Below, in pieces: positions 1-7,794 of a stretch of DNA of 64,000 nt (position 1 is the stretch's first letter; each line of letters starts with the position of its first letter). A model generated the notes under the pieces. The model made no database searches. It saw only the letters and a list, made by a program, of their open reading frames with translations, and was not told the DNA's origin. This stretch comes from an uncultured Fluviicola sp. (GTDB lineage: Bacteria; Bacteroidota; Bacteroidia; Flavobacteriales; Crocinitomicaceae), in contig NZ_CAMLDC010000008.1 of NCBI RefSeq assembly GCF_946478805.1, positions 123,510 to 187,509 on the forward strand. The letters run 5' to 3'. The translations under genes and the position numbers were made by a program.

Positions 1-991
1 TTGAGTTTAAAAGAAAAACAGCCATTCCATTGTTAATGCTGTCCAGATTTTCATAAATCCGCGACGCTTCTCTCAATAAAGTACTTGCAGCTTGATTCTT
101 GGAATGAACTTTCGCATGGATTTCTTTCAGCCTGGCCGATTTCCAAACCCGGTTTTCGACCAGCTTCAACATTTCGCTATATGCAAGAAGAGAAGCTCCG
201 ATTCGTTCCGTTTTCCCGATCTCCTTACGGATTTTTCCTGAAATCGCACCGAATAAAAGCATATTTACCACTGAAAGGATTACACCGACATTGAACCAAT
301 AAACCTGGCTTGTTTGCCACAGGAAAATCATACTTGTCAATCCTAAAGCCGGGAATACAAATGCCAGGATGGTTGAAATAATGGAAATCGATTGTTTCGA
401 ATCCTGCCAGTGTTCAATGTAGTTGCGGATTTCTTGAGTATCCTTTCCCAATTTGGCATAAACCTGGAAAGCTTGTCGCCATTCCAGATCCTCTGCAACT
501 TCCCGGATCGCTTCCTGGGTCTGACTTAAAGATTCGGAACTTTGGGTTTGGAGCAGGGAAGAAGCCAATTTTTCACTACCGATTACCGTTGAGGTGCGAT
601 TCAAGTGTTCAAATAACGAATAAGGTCCGAACAGATCAATATCGAATGAATAGGGATGCCTGGTGTCCAGGAACTCTTTGCCATTTTCGTAATATGGTAA
701 GGATTCGGTTACAAATAAATGCTCCGATTCATTGAGCCAATGATAAGTGGAAGCTACCTGTAGTTTGCGTTTCACCTTGAAGTGATAGTTTACCAAAAAT
801 GCAAATATTCCAAGTGAAATGATCCCGCCGATCAGGAATGGAACGCCGTTTTCTAACCGTGAAAAATAAAAACACGTTCCGGAAATCAGGAGCGCAATCA
901 ATCTGGACCAACCAATTAACTGAAGGTGTTTATTTATTTGATTAACAGAATCTTTGTAAGAACGGGATCGCTCCGAATAGTCAGGAATCAT
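1..991 (-). CDS. MutS-related membrane protein, N-terminal part (cut by window edge)
   Basis: Open frame of 330 codons from ATG at 991 running off the window start, so the C-terminal ATPase domain is not visible. Two hydrophobic pairs are seen at about residues 26-68 and 205-250. Between them lies HPYSFDIDLFGPYSLFEHLN, which resembles the core of the membrane-anchored MutS-like proteins common in Bacteroidetes. These are related to mismatch-repair MutS but lack its mismatch-recognition domain, and their role is unclear. The start codon overlaps the elbB stop (ATGA), so the two genes are probably co-translated. The family call rests on that core region only, because Walker motifs lie outside the window. 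Confidence 0.72.
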   Translation of the reverse strand, partial: MIPDYSERSRSYKDSVNQINKHLQLIGWSRLIALLISGTCFYFSRLENGVPFLIGGIISLGIFAFLVNYHFKVKRKLQVASTYHWLNESEHLFVTESLPYYENGKEFLDTRHPYSFDIDLFGPYSLFEHLNRTSTVIGSEKLASSLLQTQSSESLSQTQEAIREVAEDLEWRQAFQVYAKLGKDTQEIRNYIEHWQDSKQSISIISTILAFVFPALGLTSMIFLWQTSQVYWFNVGVILSVVNMLLFGAISGKIRKEIGKTERIGASLLAYSEMLKLVENRVWKSARLKEIHAKVHSKNQAASTLLREASRIYENLDSINNGMAVFLLNS

Positions 992-1674
992 ATAGTGGCC
1001 ATTTTTTTTAGTTCGGTAACAGCTTGTTGGATATTTTTCCAGACATCACTAATGGAAGCATCCATCATATAACAAGGAGCTGAAATAATCTTATTCGCTT
1101 GATCAACCTGGATTTCTTTCACGGATTTATAAGCTGTGGTTGCCCCGGTTTTTTCCAATCCTTGTGAAAAAGCTTCAATATCATAAGGAGAGGATTCATT
1201 AGTCGTTCCCAAAGTAAGTGAAGGATGAATATCAGATCCTTCCAATGCTTTCGCTACAACGACCGGGCTCACACACAAGGCGGCAATTGGTTTTCCGACA
1301 TTTACCATGTTTACGATTAGCAATTTAACCTCGGGAAGAATTGCTCCATCCGGACCATCGAATGCCCATTTCGTGAAGTTTTTTGCATTGCCGAACCCGC
1401 CCGGGATAATTAGTCCGTCCAAATCTGCGGGCTGAACTTCCTGGATTGGAACAATGTTTCCACGTGCAATACGGGCAGCTTCGACGAACATATTTCGTGA
1501 TTCATTCATCGGTTCGCCCGTTGCATGGTTTATTACATGGAATTGATCTGCGTCCACACCGATACAAGTGTAGGTGTCTCCCGATTCGGAAACTGCCAGC
1601 ATAGCCAATACAGCTTCTTGGATCTCAGCTCCGTCATATACTCCGGATCCGGAAAGTAAAATTCCAAAATTCAT
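988..1674 (-). CDS. elbB: Isoprenoid biosynthesis glyoxalase ElbB
   Basis: A 228-residue protein of the class I glutamine-amidotransferase/DJ-1 superfamily, full length for ElbB. It begins with MNFGILLSGSGVYDGAEIQE, has the glycine turn PGGFGNAKNF at 91-100 and a nucleophile-elbow cysteine in AALCVSP (C134). ElbB proteins of this superfamily show glyoxalase activity in E. coli and are linked genetically to isoprenoid synthesis; the true substrate is uncertain. The stop codon overlaps the start of the downstream MutS-like gene. About 227 bp of non-coding DNA with an inverted repeat separates it from the divergent DCC-family gene. Confidence 0.9.
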   Translation of the reverse strand: MNFGILLSGSGVYDGAEIQEAVLAMLAVSESGDTYTCIGVDADQFHVINHATGEPMNESRNMFVEAARIARGNIVPIQEVQPADLDGLIIPGGFGNAKNFTKWAFDGPDGAILPEVKLLIVNMVNVGKPIAALCVSPVVVAKALEGSDIHPSLTLGTTNESSPYDIEAFSQGLEKTGATTAYKSVKEIQVDQANKIISAPCYMMDASISDVWKNIQQAVTELKKMATI

Positions 1675-1740
1675 TTTTAATCAGTTTTTAATTAATTCCA
1701 AAACAAAGACGATGAGTTGTTTTAGAATAGGATTATCTAA

Positions 1741-1825
1741 AACTCTGCGTTCTTTGCTTCTTCGCGGTTAAATAAAGAATCACTTTTAATTTTGAACCAC
1801 AAAGAATGAAAGAGCGCAAAGAATA
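1741..1825. repeat. Imperfect inverted repeat, CGCAAAGAA family
   Basis: The left arm (1741-1772) read in reverse complement gives ttaaccgcgaagaagcaaag. The right arm (about 1788-1825) carries gaaccacaaagaatgaaag followed by agcgcaaagaa. The arms match with several substitutions, giving a long imperfect hairpin. It fills most of the elbB/DCC intergenic region and has no coding potential that I trust. Confidence 0.6.
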
Positions 1826-1888
1826 AGTTTGCTTCTTTTAGTTCACAAATCTTCGGTTCTTCAAAAATACGATTCTATATCTATTTCG

Positions 1889-1896
1889 TATATTTG
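1889..1896 (+). promoter_or_regulatory. -7 promoter box TATATTTG
   Basis: Exact match to the Bacteroidetes -7 consensus TAnnTTTG. Only 5 nt separate it from the ATG at 1902, so the transcript would start at or next to the start codon. Confidence 0.6.
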
Positions 1897-1901
1897 TTTT
1901 G

Positions 1902-2306
1902 ATGGACAAACCAATAATTTTTTATGATGGTGATTGCGGGTTTTGCAATAAAACGGTGCAATTTGTCCTGAACCATGAAAAAGACGAGTCGATTCAATTT
2001 TGTGCACTTCAAAATGATTTCGCGAAAGAATTTTTCAAACAACAAGGAATCCAGGAAATGGATTTGTCGACCTTTTATTTTTGGGATGGTCAAAAATTAA
2101 ATAAACGTTCTACTGCAGGATTAAAGGTTTTGAATCATTTACGTTTTCCTTTTACACTAGGGAAAATAGGATGGATCTGTCCAAGATTTATTCGTGATGG
2201 AGTCTATAATGCAATTGCAAAGCGAAGAATGCGGTTGGCTCCCAGTTTTTGTGCGCTTCCGACTCCGGCCCAAGCCGTCCGTTTTTTGTCCCAAAAAACA
2301 AATTAG
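1902..2306 (+). CDS. DCC-family (DUF393) thiol-disulfide oxidoreductase-like protein
   Basis: A 134-residue protein with the family signature near its N-terminus, IIFYDGDCGFCNKTVQFVL, containing the DxDCxxCN motif that names the DCC family. The fold is predicted to be thioredoxin-like and the two cysteines may form a redox pair, but no substrate is established. A TTG three bases upstream could also start the frame; ATG at 1902 is preferred. A TATATTTG box ends 5 nt before that ATG, which suggests a leaderless mRNA. It is a single-gene unit followed by its own promoter-bearing neighbour. Confidence 0.82.
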   Translation: MDKPIIFYDGDCGFCNKTVQFVLNHEKDESIQFCALQNDFAKEFFKQQGIQEMDLSTFYFWDGQKLNKRSTAGLKVLNHLRFPFTLGKIGWICPRFIRDGVYNAIAKRRMRLAPSFCALPTPAQAVRFLSQKTN

Positions 2307-2425
2307 ATTGATATTTTCATCACGTTGAATGGAAATAAAACGAGATGTTAAAAACCGATTCCGATTTTGTGTAAATTCTGTTAATATCATTCTTTCGATA
2401 TACCTTCTAAAGGGAATACTTTAGC

Positions 2426-2433
2426 TATTTTTG
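2426..2433 (+). promoter_or_regulatory. -7 promoter box TATTTTTG of the RPE-CBS cassette
   Basis: Exact TAnnTTTG match ending 4 nt before the ATG at 2438. It probably drives the whole five-gene run to 7786 from a leaderless start. Confidence 0.6.
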
Positions 2434-2437
2434 TTCT

Positions 2438-3439
2438 ATGAGAATATCTGCTTCGATTTATTCGGATAAGAAACGTGACCTGTCGGAAACGATAAAGGAC
2501 CTGGCCGCTCACCATGTGGATTTGTTGCATGTTGATTGTAATGATGATCCCTCTGTTTTTCAGGATATCAGTAAGATCAGAACGTGGTGTTCAATTCCGA
2601 TAGACTTACATATCATTACAAAGTATCCATCCAATTACTATGATCTGCTTCGTGAAGTTCCGGTAGAATACGTGACATTTCAAGTGGAGGATCTCGAAGA
2701 AGAATTGGTAATTCCTTCAGATATTACCGGAAAAAAAGGGTTGGCTGTCATTACACCGACTCCTATTGAAGCATTTGACAAATACAGCAATTTTGATTTC
2801 ATACTCTTCATGGCAACCGTACCGGGTCAAAGCGGAGGTGTTTTTGATGCTGTAAACTTCAAGAAGATCCGCGATTTCCAAAAGAAATATCCTTCCAAAT
2901 CCGTCCATGTGGATGGTGGAGTGAACGGAGAGGTTTCATTCATCCTACGGAACATGGGGGTGCACACTTCTGTTTCCGGGTCGTATTTATTCAATGCCCC
3001 AAGCGTGGGACATGCATTGATGGATCTGACCAAGCGAAATGTGGATTCTCAATTCCTGGTGAAAGATTTTATGATTCCTTTGACCGAATCTCCTGTAGTG
3101 GATGAAAATGCTTCACTTTCAATCGTTTTGAATGCGATTGAAGACGGGAAATTAGGTTTTACCCTGGTTGTTGACCAAACATCCAATTTACGCGGATTGA
3201 TTTCCAATGCGGATATCCGCAAGAGCCTGATTCGTACTGATGGAAATTTAAATAATGAATCCATCGCTGAAATCATGAATCCGAAACCGCTGGTTATTCA
3301 AGAAACAGCAACTGTAAACGACTTACTACAACAAATTAAAAAATATACATTCCCGATTCTTTATTTACCTGTTGTCGATGGGAATAATAAAGCAAAAGGG
3401 ATTTTAACATTCGTAAACCTGATTAAAGGGGAAATATGA
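2438..3439 (+). CDS. Ribulose-phosphate 3-epimerase-like domain fused to a CBS-domain pair
   Basis: 333 residues. Residues 1-200 read as a ribulose-phosphate-binding TIM barrel of the Rpe type. The metal-ligand positions of Rpe appear kept: H31 and D33 in LLHVD, H58 in IDLH and D159 in HVDGG, with the phosphate loop VPGQSGG at 128-134. Residues about 209-265 and 277-333 form two CBS modules (KDFMIPLTESPVVDE and AEIMNPKPLVIQETATV), which usually bind adenine nucleotides. Rpe itself is normally about 220 residues and has no CBS part. The stop overlaps the next start (ATGA). The fusion resembles in design the SIS-CBS isomerase KdsD, so nucleotide-regulated sugar-phosphate chemistry is likely; the exact substrate is inferred only. 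Confidence 0.8.
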   Translation: MRISASIYSDKKRDLSETIKDLAAHHVDLLHVDCNDDPSVFQDISKIRTWCSIPIDLHIITKYPSNYYDLLREVPVEYVTFQVEDLEEELVIPSDITGKKGLAVITPTPIEAFDKYSNFDFILFMATVPGQSGGVFDAVNFKKIRDFQKKYPSKSVHVDGGVNGEVSFILRNMGVHTSVSGSYLFNAPSVGHALMDLTKRNVDSQFLVKDFMIPLTESPVVDENASLSIVLNAIEDGKLGFTLVVDQTSNLRGLISNADIRKSLIRTDGNLNNESIAEIMNPKPLVIQETATVNDLLQQIKKYTFPILYLPVVDGNNKAKGILTFVNLIKGEI

Positions 3440-4434
3440 TCATTCATTTAAAAAAATCAGTAAGTACAGCTGATGCAGCTAAATTGGCTGTGGAAAACAA
3501 AGCATTTCACTTGGTTTCACAAGGAATAAATGTGTTAGTTACAGGATCCGGAATAAAGGAGGTTCCTGCAGCTTTGGAAGCATTTTCGGAAGAACATTGG
3601 GTGTTTCCCAACGATATGCAATTGGCATCCAGGAATTACCGCTCTGAAACAAGAGAAGTAAAAATCGGGGATGTGACCATTGGTGGTAAAACAGGGAATA
3701 CGATCTTGATTTCCGGCCCATGTTCAGTTGAGTCCGAAGAACAGATCAGGGAATCTTCCGAATTGTTGAAGTCATTGGGATTGACAGCGCTTCGTGGAGG
3801 TTGTTACAAGCCGAGAACAAGTCCTTACAGTTTCCAGGGAATGGGATTGGAAGGATTGAAATTGCTTGGTAAAATGCGTGAAGAATACGGTTTTTCCGTA
3901 GTTACGGAAGCACGTGACGCGACACATATTGATGAAATTATCGAACATGCGGATGTAATCCAGGTTGGTGCAAAAGCCATGTACGATCAGGGAATTCTCC
4001 GTGCTTGTGCAAAAACTCAAAAAACAGTTTTGATCAAACGTGGATTTGGAACGACTTTACAGGAGTTTGTCCAGGCTGCGGAATTTGTTCTTTCGGGAGG
4101 AAATGAAAATGTGGTTTTATGTGAGCGCGGAATTCGCACGTTTGAAACAGGAACCCGTTTTACTTTGGATTTATGCGGAGTGGAATGGTTGAAACATTAT
4201 ACCAACCTTCCTGTGATCCTGGATCCGAGCCATGCAATGGGATATGCTTATGGCGTTGCGGGATTATCCAGGGCTTGTATCGCCTTAGGAGTTGATGGAT
4301 TGCTTGTTGAAGTGCATCCGAATCCAAAAGTGGCTAAGTCGGACGCTTCCCAGCAATTGAATCACGAAGAGTTCAAACAATTATTACAAACGCTAAGCCC
4401 GATTGCTTCAAGCGTAGGATATAAAATTCGTTGA
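3436..4434 (+). CDS. 3-deoxy-7-phosphoheptulonate (DAHP) synthase, type I-beta
   Basis: 332 residues. DAHP synthase joins phosphoenolpyruvate and erythrose 4-phosphate, the first step of the shikimate pathway. An N-terminal ferredoxin-like regulatory stretch (1-75) precedes the barrel, as in the Thermotoga enzyme. Visible motifs are SGPCSVES (93-100, metal ligand C96), KPRTSPYSFQG (125-135), CERGIRTFE (229-237), DPSH (263-266) and EVHPNP (292-297). The usual GAR PEP-phosphate motif reads GAK (K180) here. It overlaps both neighbours by 1-4 bases and is therefore translationally coupled to the RPE-CBS fusion and the phosphatase. A KDO-8-phosphate synthase or another 3-deoxy-sugar synthase is the alternative, but the motif set favours DAHP synthase. 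Confidence 0.85.
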   Translation: MIIHLKKSVSTADAAKLAVENKAFHLVSQGINVLVTGSGIKEVPAALEAFSEEHWVFPNDMQLASRNYRSETREVKIGDVTIGGKTGNTILISGPCSVESEEQIRESSELLKSLGLTALRGGCYKPRTSPYSFQGMGLEGLKLLGKMREEYGFSVVTEARDATHIDEIIEHADVIQVGAKAMYDQGILRACAKTQKTVLIKRGFGTTLQEFVQAAEFVLSGGNENVVLCERGIRTFETGTRFTLDLCGVEWLKHYTNLPVILDPSHAMGYAYGVAGLSRACIALGVDGLLVEVHPNPKVAKSDASQQLNHEEFKQLLQTLSPIASSVGYKIR

Positions 4435-5117
4435 TGTTTTTAGAGCAAAATATAAAAGGCCTATGCGCAAAGTTCGGCGTTGATTTTTATCAGATGCTGA
4501 AGGATTTCGATGTGGACGGGGTGACGGAACTATCGATCCTGGATTTGGAGGCAATTGCTGAAGAGTACGAAGTTGATTTCTATTCCTTGTTGTTCAAACC
4601 GTTGTTTATTTTTGACCACCTGAAAAGTAAGATTGAAAAGATCAAATTCCTGATTCTGGATATTGATGGTGTGATGACCGATGGAGGGATGTTTTATACG
4701 GAATCCGGAGATCAGATTAAGAAGTATAATTCGAAAGACGGAATGGGGATAATGAAAGCGCAGGAAAAAGGATTGCTGTGTGGTATTATTTCATCCGGAT
4801 TTATAGACAAGATGGTTCGAAATAGAGCCGAAACCCTGAAGATTAAATACGTATATGTCGGTCGTGATCAAAAAATAACGATTCTGAGACAATGGTGTGA
4901 GGAATTATCCATTTCTTTGAGCGAAGTTGCAATAATTGGCGATGATATCAATGATTTATCGATCATACGTGAGGTAGGGCTGAGTGCATGTCCGAAAGAT
5001 GCCGCTCAGGAAGTCAAGAAAGAAGTAGATATTGTATTAACAAAAAATGGTGGAACAGGTGTAGTGAGAGAATTTATAGATAACTTTCTCCTGTCGGAAC
5101 CAATAAAAGAATATTAG
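4434..5117 (+). CDS. KdsC-like HAD phosphatase with a helical N-terminal extension
   Basis: 227 residues from the ATG that overlaps the DAHP synthase stop (TGATG). Residues 70-220 are a HAD phosphatase of the KDO-8-phosphate phosphatase family: LDIDGVMTDGG with D76 and D78, S120 in the second motif, K147 in the third, and GDDIND at 169-174. KdsC enzymes are about 170-190 residues. The extra first 60 residues (IKGLCAKFGVDFYQ, then DLEAIAEEYEVDFYSLLF) look like the second half of a small helix-turn-helix or XRE-like domain. By family it should dephosphorylate a 3-deoxy-sugar-acid phosphate, but coupling to a DAHP synthase rather than to kdsA leaves the substrate open. Confidence 0.8.
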   Translation: MFLEQNIKGLCAKFGVDFYQMLKDFDVDGVTELSILDLEAIAEEYEVDFYSLLFKPLFIFDHLKSKIEKIKFLILDIDGVMTDGGMFYTESGDQIKKYNSKDGMGIMKAQEKGLLCGIISSGFIDKMVRNRAETLKIKYVYVGRDQKITILRQWCEELSISLSEVAIIGDDINDLSIIREVGLSACPKDAAQEVKKEVDIVLTKNGGTGVVREFIDNFLLSEPIKEY

Positions 5118-5125
5118 ACAACAAC

Positions 5126-6349
5126 ATGAATCAAGTGAAATTAGGCATCATCAGGGAAGGCAAAGTGCCACCTGATAAGCGAGTTCCACTCACTCCAAAA
5201 CAGTGCAAGTTGGTTGAAATGAAATTTCCACAAGTGAAAGTACTTGTTCAGGAAAGCCCAATTCGCGCATTCGGGGACGAAGAATACGAGGCTGAGGGGA
5301 TTGAAGTGGTAAAGGATTTGTCGGATTGTGACATTATTATGGGAGTGAAGGAAGTGAATGTCCAGGATCTGATTCCCGGAAAGAAATTCATGTTCTTTTC
5401 ACATACCATTAAGAAACAACCTTACAATAGAAATCTATTGCGTGCGATTTTAGACAAGAAGATCCAATTGATTGATTACGAAGTCCTGAAATCGAAAGAG
5501 AACAAACGCATCATCGGCTTTGGTCGTTATGCAGGAATTGTCGGTGCTTATAACGGTATCCGTGCTTACGGAGAAAAAATGAACCTGTTCCATTTGAAAC
5601 CTGCGAATGAATGTTCGGGGAGAAAAGCAATGGAAGAGGAGTTGCATAAAGCAATTTTTCCGGCAAACATGAAATTGGTATTGACCGGATTCGGAAGAGT
5701 AGGTTACGGAGCCCGTGAAATCATGGATCTGATGCCATTTACTGAAGTAAGTCCGGAAGAATTCCTTACGGAGAACTTCGACACCCCGGTTTTTACACAT
5801 TTGGAAATTGAGGATTATTACAGAAGGAAAGACGGAAAGCCGTTTGTGAAATCTGAATTCTACAGCACACCTGAAATTTACGAATCCAGTTTTGGCCGTT
5901 ATTCGGAAGTTGCAGATATATACATTGCCTGTCATTTTTGGAGCAATAAATCACCTTACATATTAACTGCGGCAGATTTGGCTTCGGATAAAAATAAGAT
6001 CCGGGTTGTTGCAGACGTTTCCTGTGATATTCAAGGACCGATTGCATCCACTCTTCGTGCTTCAAAAATTGCAGACCCGTTTTATGGGTACGATCCGAAA
6101 ACCGGTCAGGAATGCGATTGGAAAGAAGAAGGATGTATCTCGGTGATGGCCGTGGATAATTTACCTTGTGAATTACCTAAGGATGCTTCGGAAGATTTTG
6201 GAAATGAATTGATCAAATCTGTTTTTCCACATCTGTTCGGGGACGATCCGGACAATATTATCGGTAGAGGATCCGAAACAGATCTGAATGGAAATCTAAC
6301 GACCTATTTCGCATATCTGAATGATTATGTGAACCAGGTTACAGCTTAA
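5126..6349 (+). CDS. Saccharopine dehydrogenase / alanine dehydrogenase-like NAD(P) oxidoreductase
   Basis: 407 residues of the AlaDH/PNT superfamily in the Lys1-like (lysine-forming saccharopine dehydrogenase) branch. The N-terminus KLGIIREGKVPPDKRVPLTP is typical. K75 in GVKE and H93 in FSHTIKK align by context with the catalytic Lys and His of yeast Lys1. The Rossmann loop is TGFGRVGYGA (187-196). It lies 8 bp after the phosphatase gene in the same run. Bacteroidetes homologues are usually annotated from this similarity alone, so lysine metabolism is not proven; alanine dehydrogenase or another amino-acid dehydrogenase is possible. Confidence 0.72.
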   Translation: MNQVKLGIIREGKVPPDKRVPLTPKQCKLVEMKFPQVKVLVQESPIRAFGDEEYEAEGIEVVKDLSDCDIIMGVKEVNVQDLIPGKKFMFFSHTIKKQPYNRNLLRAILDKKIQLIDYEVLKSKENKRIIGFGRYAGIVGAYNGIRAYGEKMNLFHLKPANECSGRKAMEEELHKAIFPANMKLVLTGFGRVGYGAREIMDLMPFTEVSPEEFLTENFDTPVFTHLEIEDYYRRKDGKPFVKSEFYSTPEIYESSFGRYSEVADIYIACHFWSNKSPYILTAADLASDKNKIRVVADVSCDIQGPIASTLRASKIADPFYGYDPKTGQECDWKEEGCISVMAVDNLPCELPKDASEDFGNELIKSVFPHLFGDDPDNIIGRGSETDLNGNLTTYFAYLNDYVNQVTA

Positions 6350-6358
6350 AAACCAGCT

Positions 6359-7786
6359 ATGTCAATACAGAAAGGCGACAAGAAAGTAATCAAAGGATGG
6401 GTGATGTACGACTGGGCAAACTCAGTTTACAACCTGGTAATCTCATCCGCGATTTTCCCCATTTTCTATGATACGGTAACGACTAAACAATATTTATCGG
6501 AGAAAGATCCCGGGAAACCTTGGGCGGACTTAGATCCTTCACAATTGAAAGCAGGGGAACAAGTCCTCGTTGACTTTTTCGGAATGCATATTCCGAATTC
6601 CGCTTTGATGAGTTTCGTGCTTTCGGCTTCTTTTCTGTTGGTTTCTTTTTCATCACCTTTTTTATCCGGAATTGCAGATTATCGTGGAAATAAGAAACGT
6701 TTCCTGCAGTTCTTCTGTTATTTGGGAGCTCTTTCTTGTATGTCGTTGTATTTCTTTATCGATTTGATGCGTTCTGGATGGCTTGAAATAGCTATGCTTT
6801 CCATGTTTTTCGCGAGTATAGGTTTTTGGAACAGTTTGGTTTTCTATAATTCGTATTTACCGGAAATTGCTCCGAAAAAAGACATGGACAAGATTTCCGC
6901 CCGTGGATTTACAATGGGGTATTTGGGATCGATGCTCTTACTAATTATTTGCCTGTTACTAATCACCCCAGCCCCTGGATTTGCATTTTTTGATGATTTA
7001 AATACAGCTAAAGTAGAAGGGATGCCAGTAGGTTATTGTTTCGTACTTGTTGGTCTGTGGTGGATTGCTTTCTCACAGTTCACATACCGCGTTTTACCGA
7101 ATACAACTTCAACCCGTGTTAAGGAAAAAGGATATATCTGGAAAGGATTCAAAGAATTGAAAGGTGTATTTTCCGAATTCCGTAAAACCAAACGCCTGAA
7201 ACGCTATTTGACATCTTTCTTCTTCTTCAATACAGGGGTTCAGACTGTGATGTTGATGGCGACATTCTTTGCCAAGAAAGAAATCTCGTGGCCGGTAAAA
7301 GACGGGAAGGTGGATGACAGCGGATTGATTATTGCCATTTTGTTGATCCAATTATTGGGTGCTGCCGGAGCATTTATCATGTCGCGTTTATCCGGACGGA
7401 TCGGAAATGTCAAAACACTCGGAATTTCTATCGTCATTTGGTTGGGAGTCTGTGCTGCTGCTTTTGTTATCGAAACACCGGTCCAGTTCTACGGATTAGC
7501 TTGTGCAGTCGGAATTGTAATGGGAGGTGTTCAGGCCTTGGCTCGCTCTACCTATTCCAAATATTTGCCGGAAACGGAAGATCACGCCAGTTACTTCTCA
7601 TTCTACGATGCGACGGAGAAAATAGGTATCGTTACCGGAACCCTTTTCTTCGGTCTGATGGAAATTGGTTTTGATTCGATTCGTTATTCGGTTGTTTCCG
7701 TGGCCTTCTTCTTTATTGTGGGTCTGTTGTTATTGTTCCGGATTCCGAAAGAGGAACGCAGCGATTTGGAAGCGGTTTTCGATTAA
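6359..7786 (+). CDS. MFS transporter, UMF1/Atg22-like
   Basis: 475-residue polytopic membrane protein with about 12 hydrophobic segments. It starts with KVIKGWVMYDWANSVYNLVI, the YDWANS signature of the UMF1 (Atg22-like) branch of the major facilitator superfamily. The sequence YRGNKKRFLQ after the second helix pair fits the usual cytoplasmic loop 2-3. Members are assumed to export amino acids or small metabolites, by analogy with the yeast vacuolar effluxer Atg22. It follows the dehydrogenase by 9 bp and closes the operon. Its 3' end faces the T9SS gene that ends at 7795, leaving only 8 bp between them. Confidence 0.82.
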   Translation: MSIQKGDKKVIKGWVMYDWANSVYNLVISSAIFPIFYDTVTTKQYLSEKDPGKPWADLDPSQLKAGEQVLVDFFGMHIPNSALMSFVLSASFLLVSFSSPFLSGIADYRGNKKRFLQFFCYLGALSCMSLYFFIDLMRSGWLEIAMLSMFFASIGFWNSLVFYNSYLPEIAPKKDMDKISARGFTMGYLGSMLLLIICLLLITPAPGFAFFDDLNTAKVEGMPVGYCFVLVGLWWIAFSQFTYRVLPNTTSTRVKEKGYIWKGFKELKGVFSEFRKTKRLKRYLTSFFFFNTGVQTVMLMATFFAKKEISWPVKDGKVDDSGLIIAILLIQLLGAAGAFIMSRLSGRIGNVKTLGISIVIWLGVCAAAFVIETPVQFYGLACAVGIVMGGVQALARSTYSKYLPETEDHASYFSFYDATEKIGIVTGTLFFGLMEIGFDSIRYSVVSVAFFFIVGLLLLFRIPKEERSDLEAVFD

Positions 7787-7794
7787 TTAATCAT

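Noticed and set aside
5450..5935. 161-codon minus-strand open frame
   Set aside because: Antisense to the dehydrogenase gene, whose frame is well supported; the composition is unlike a real protein.
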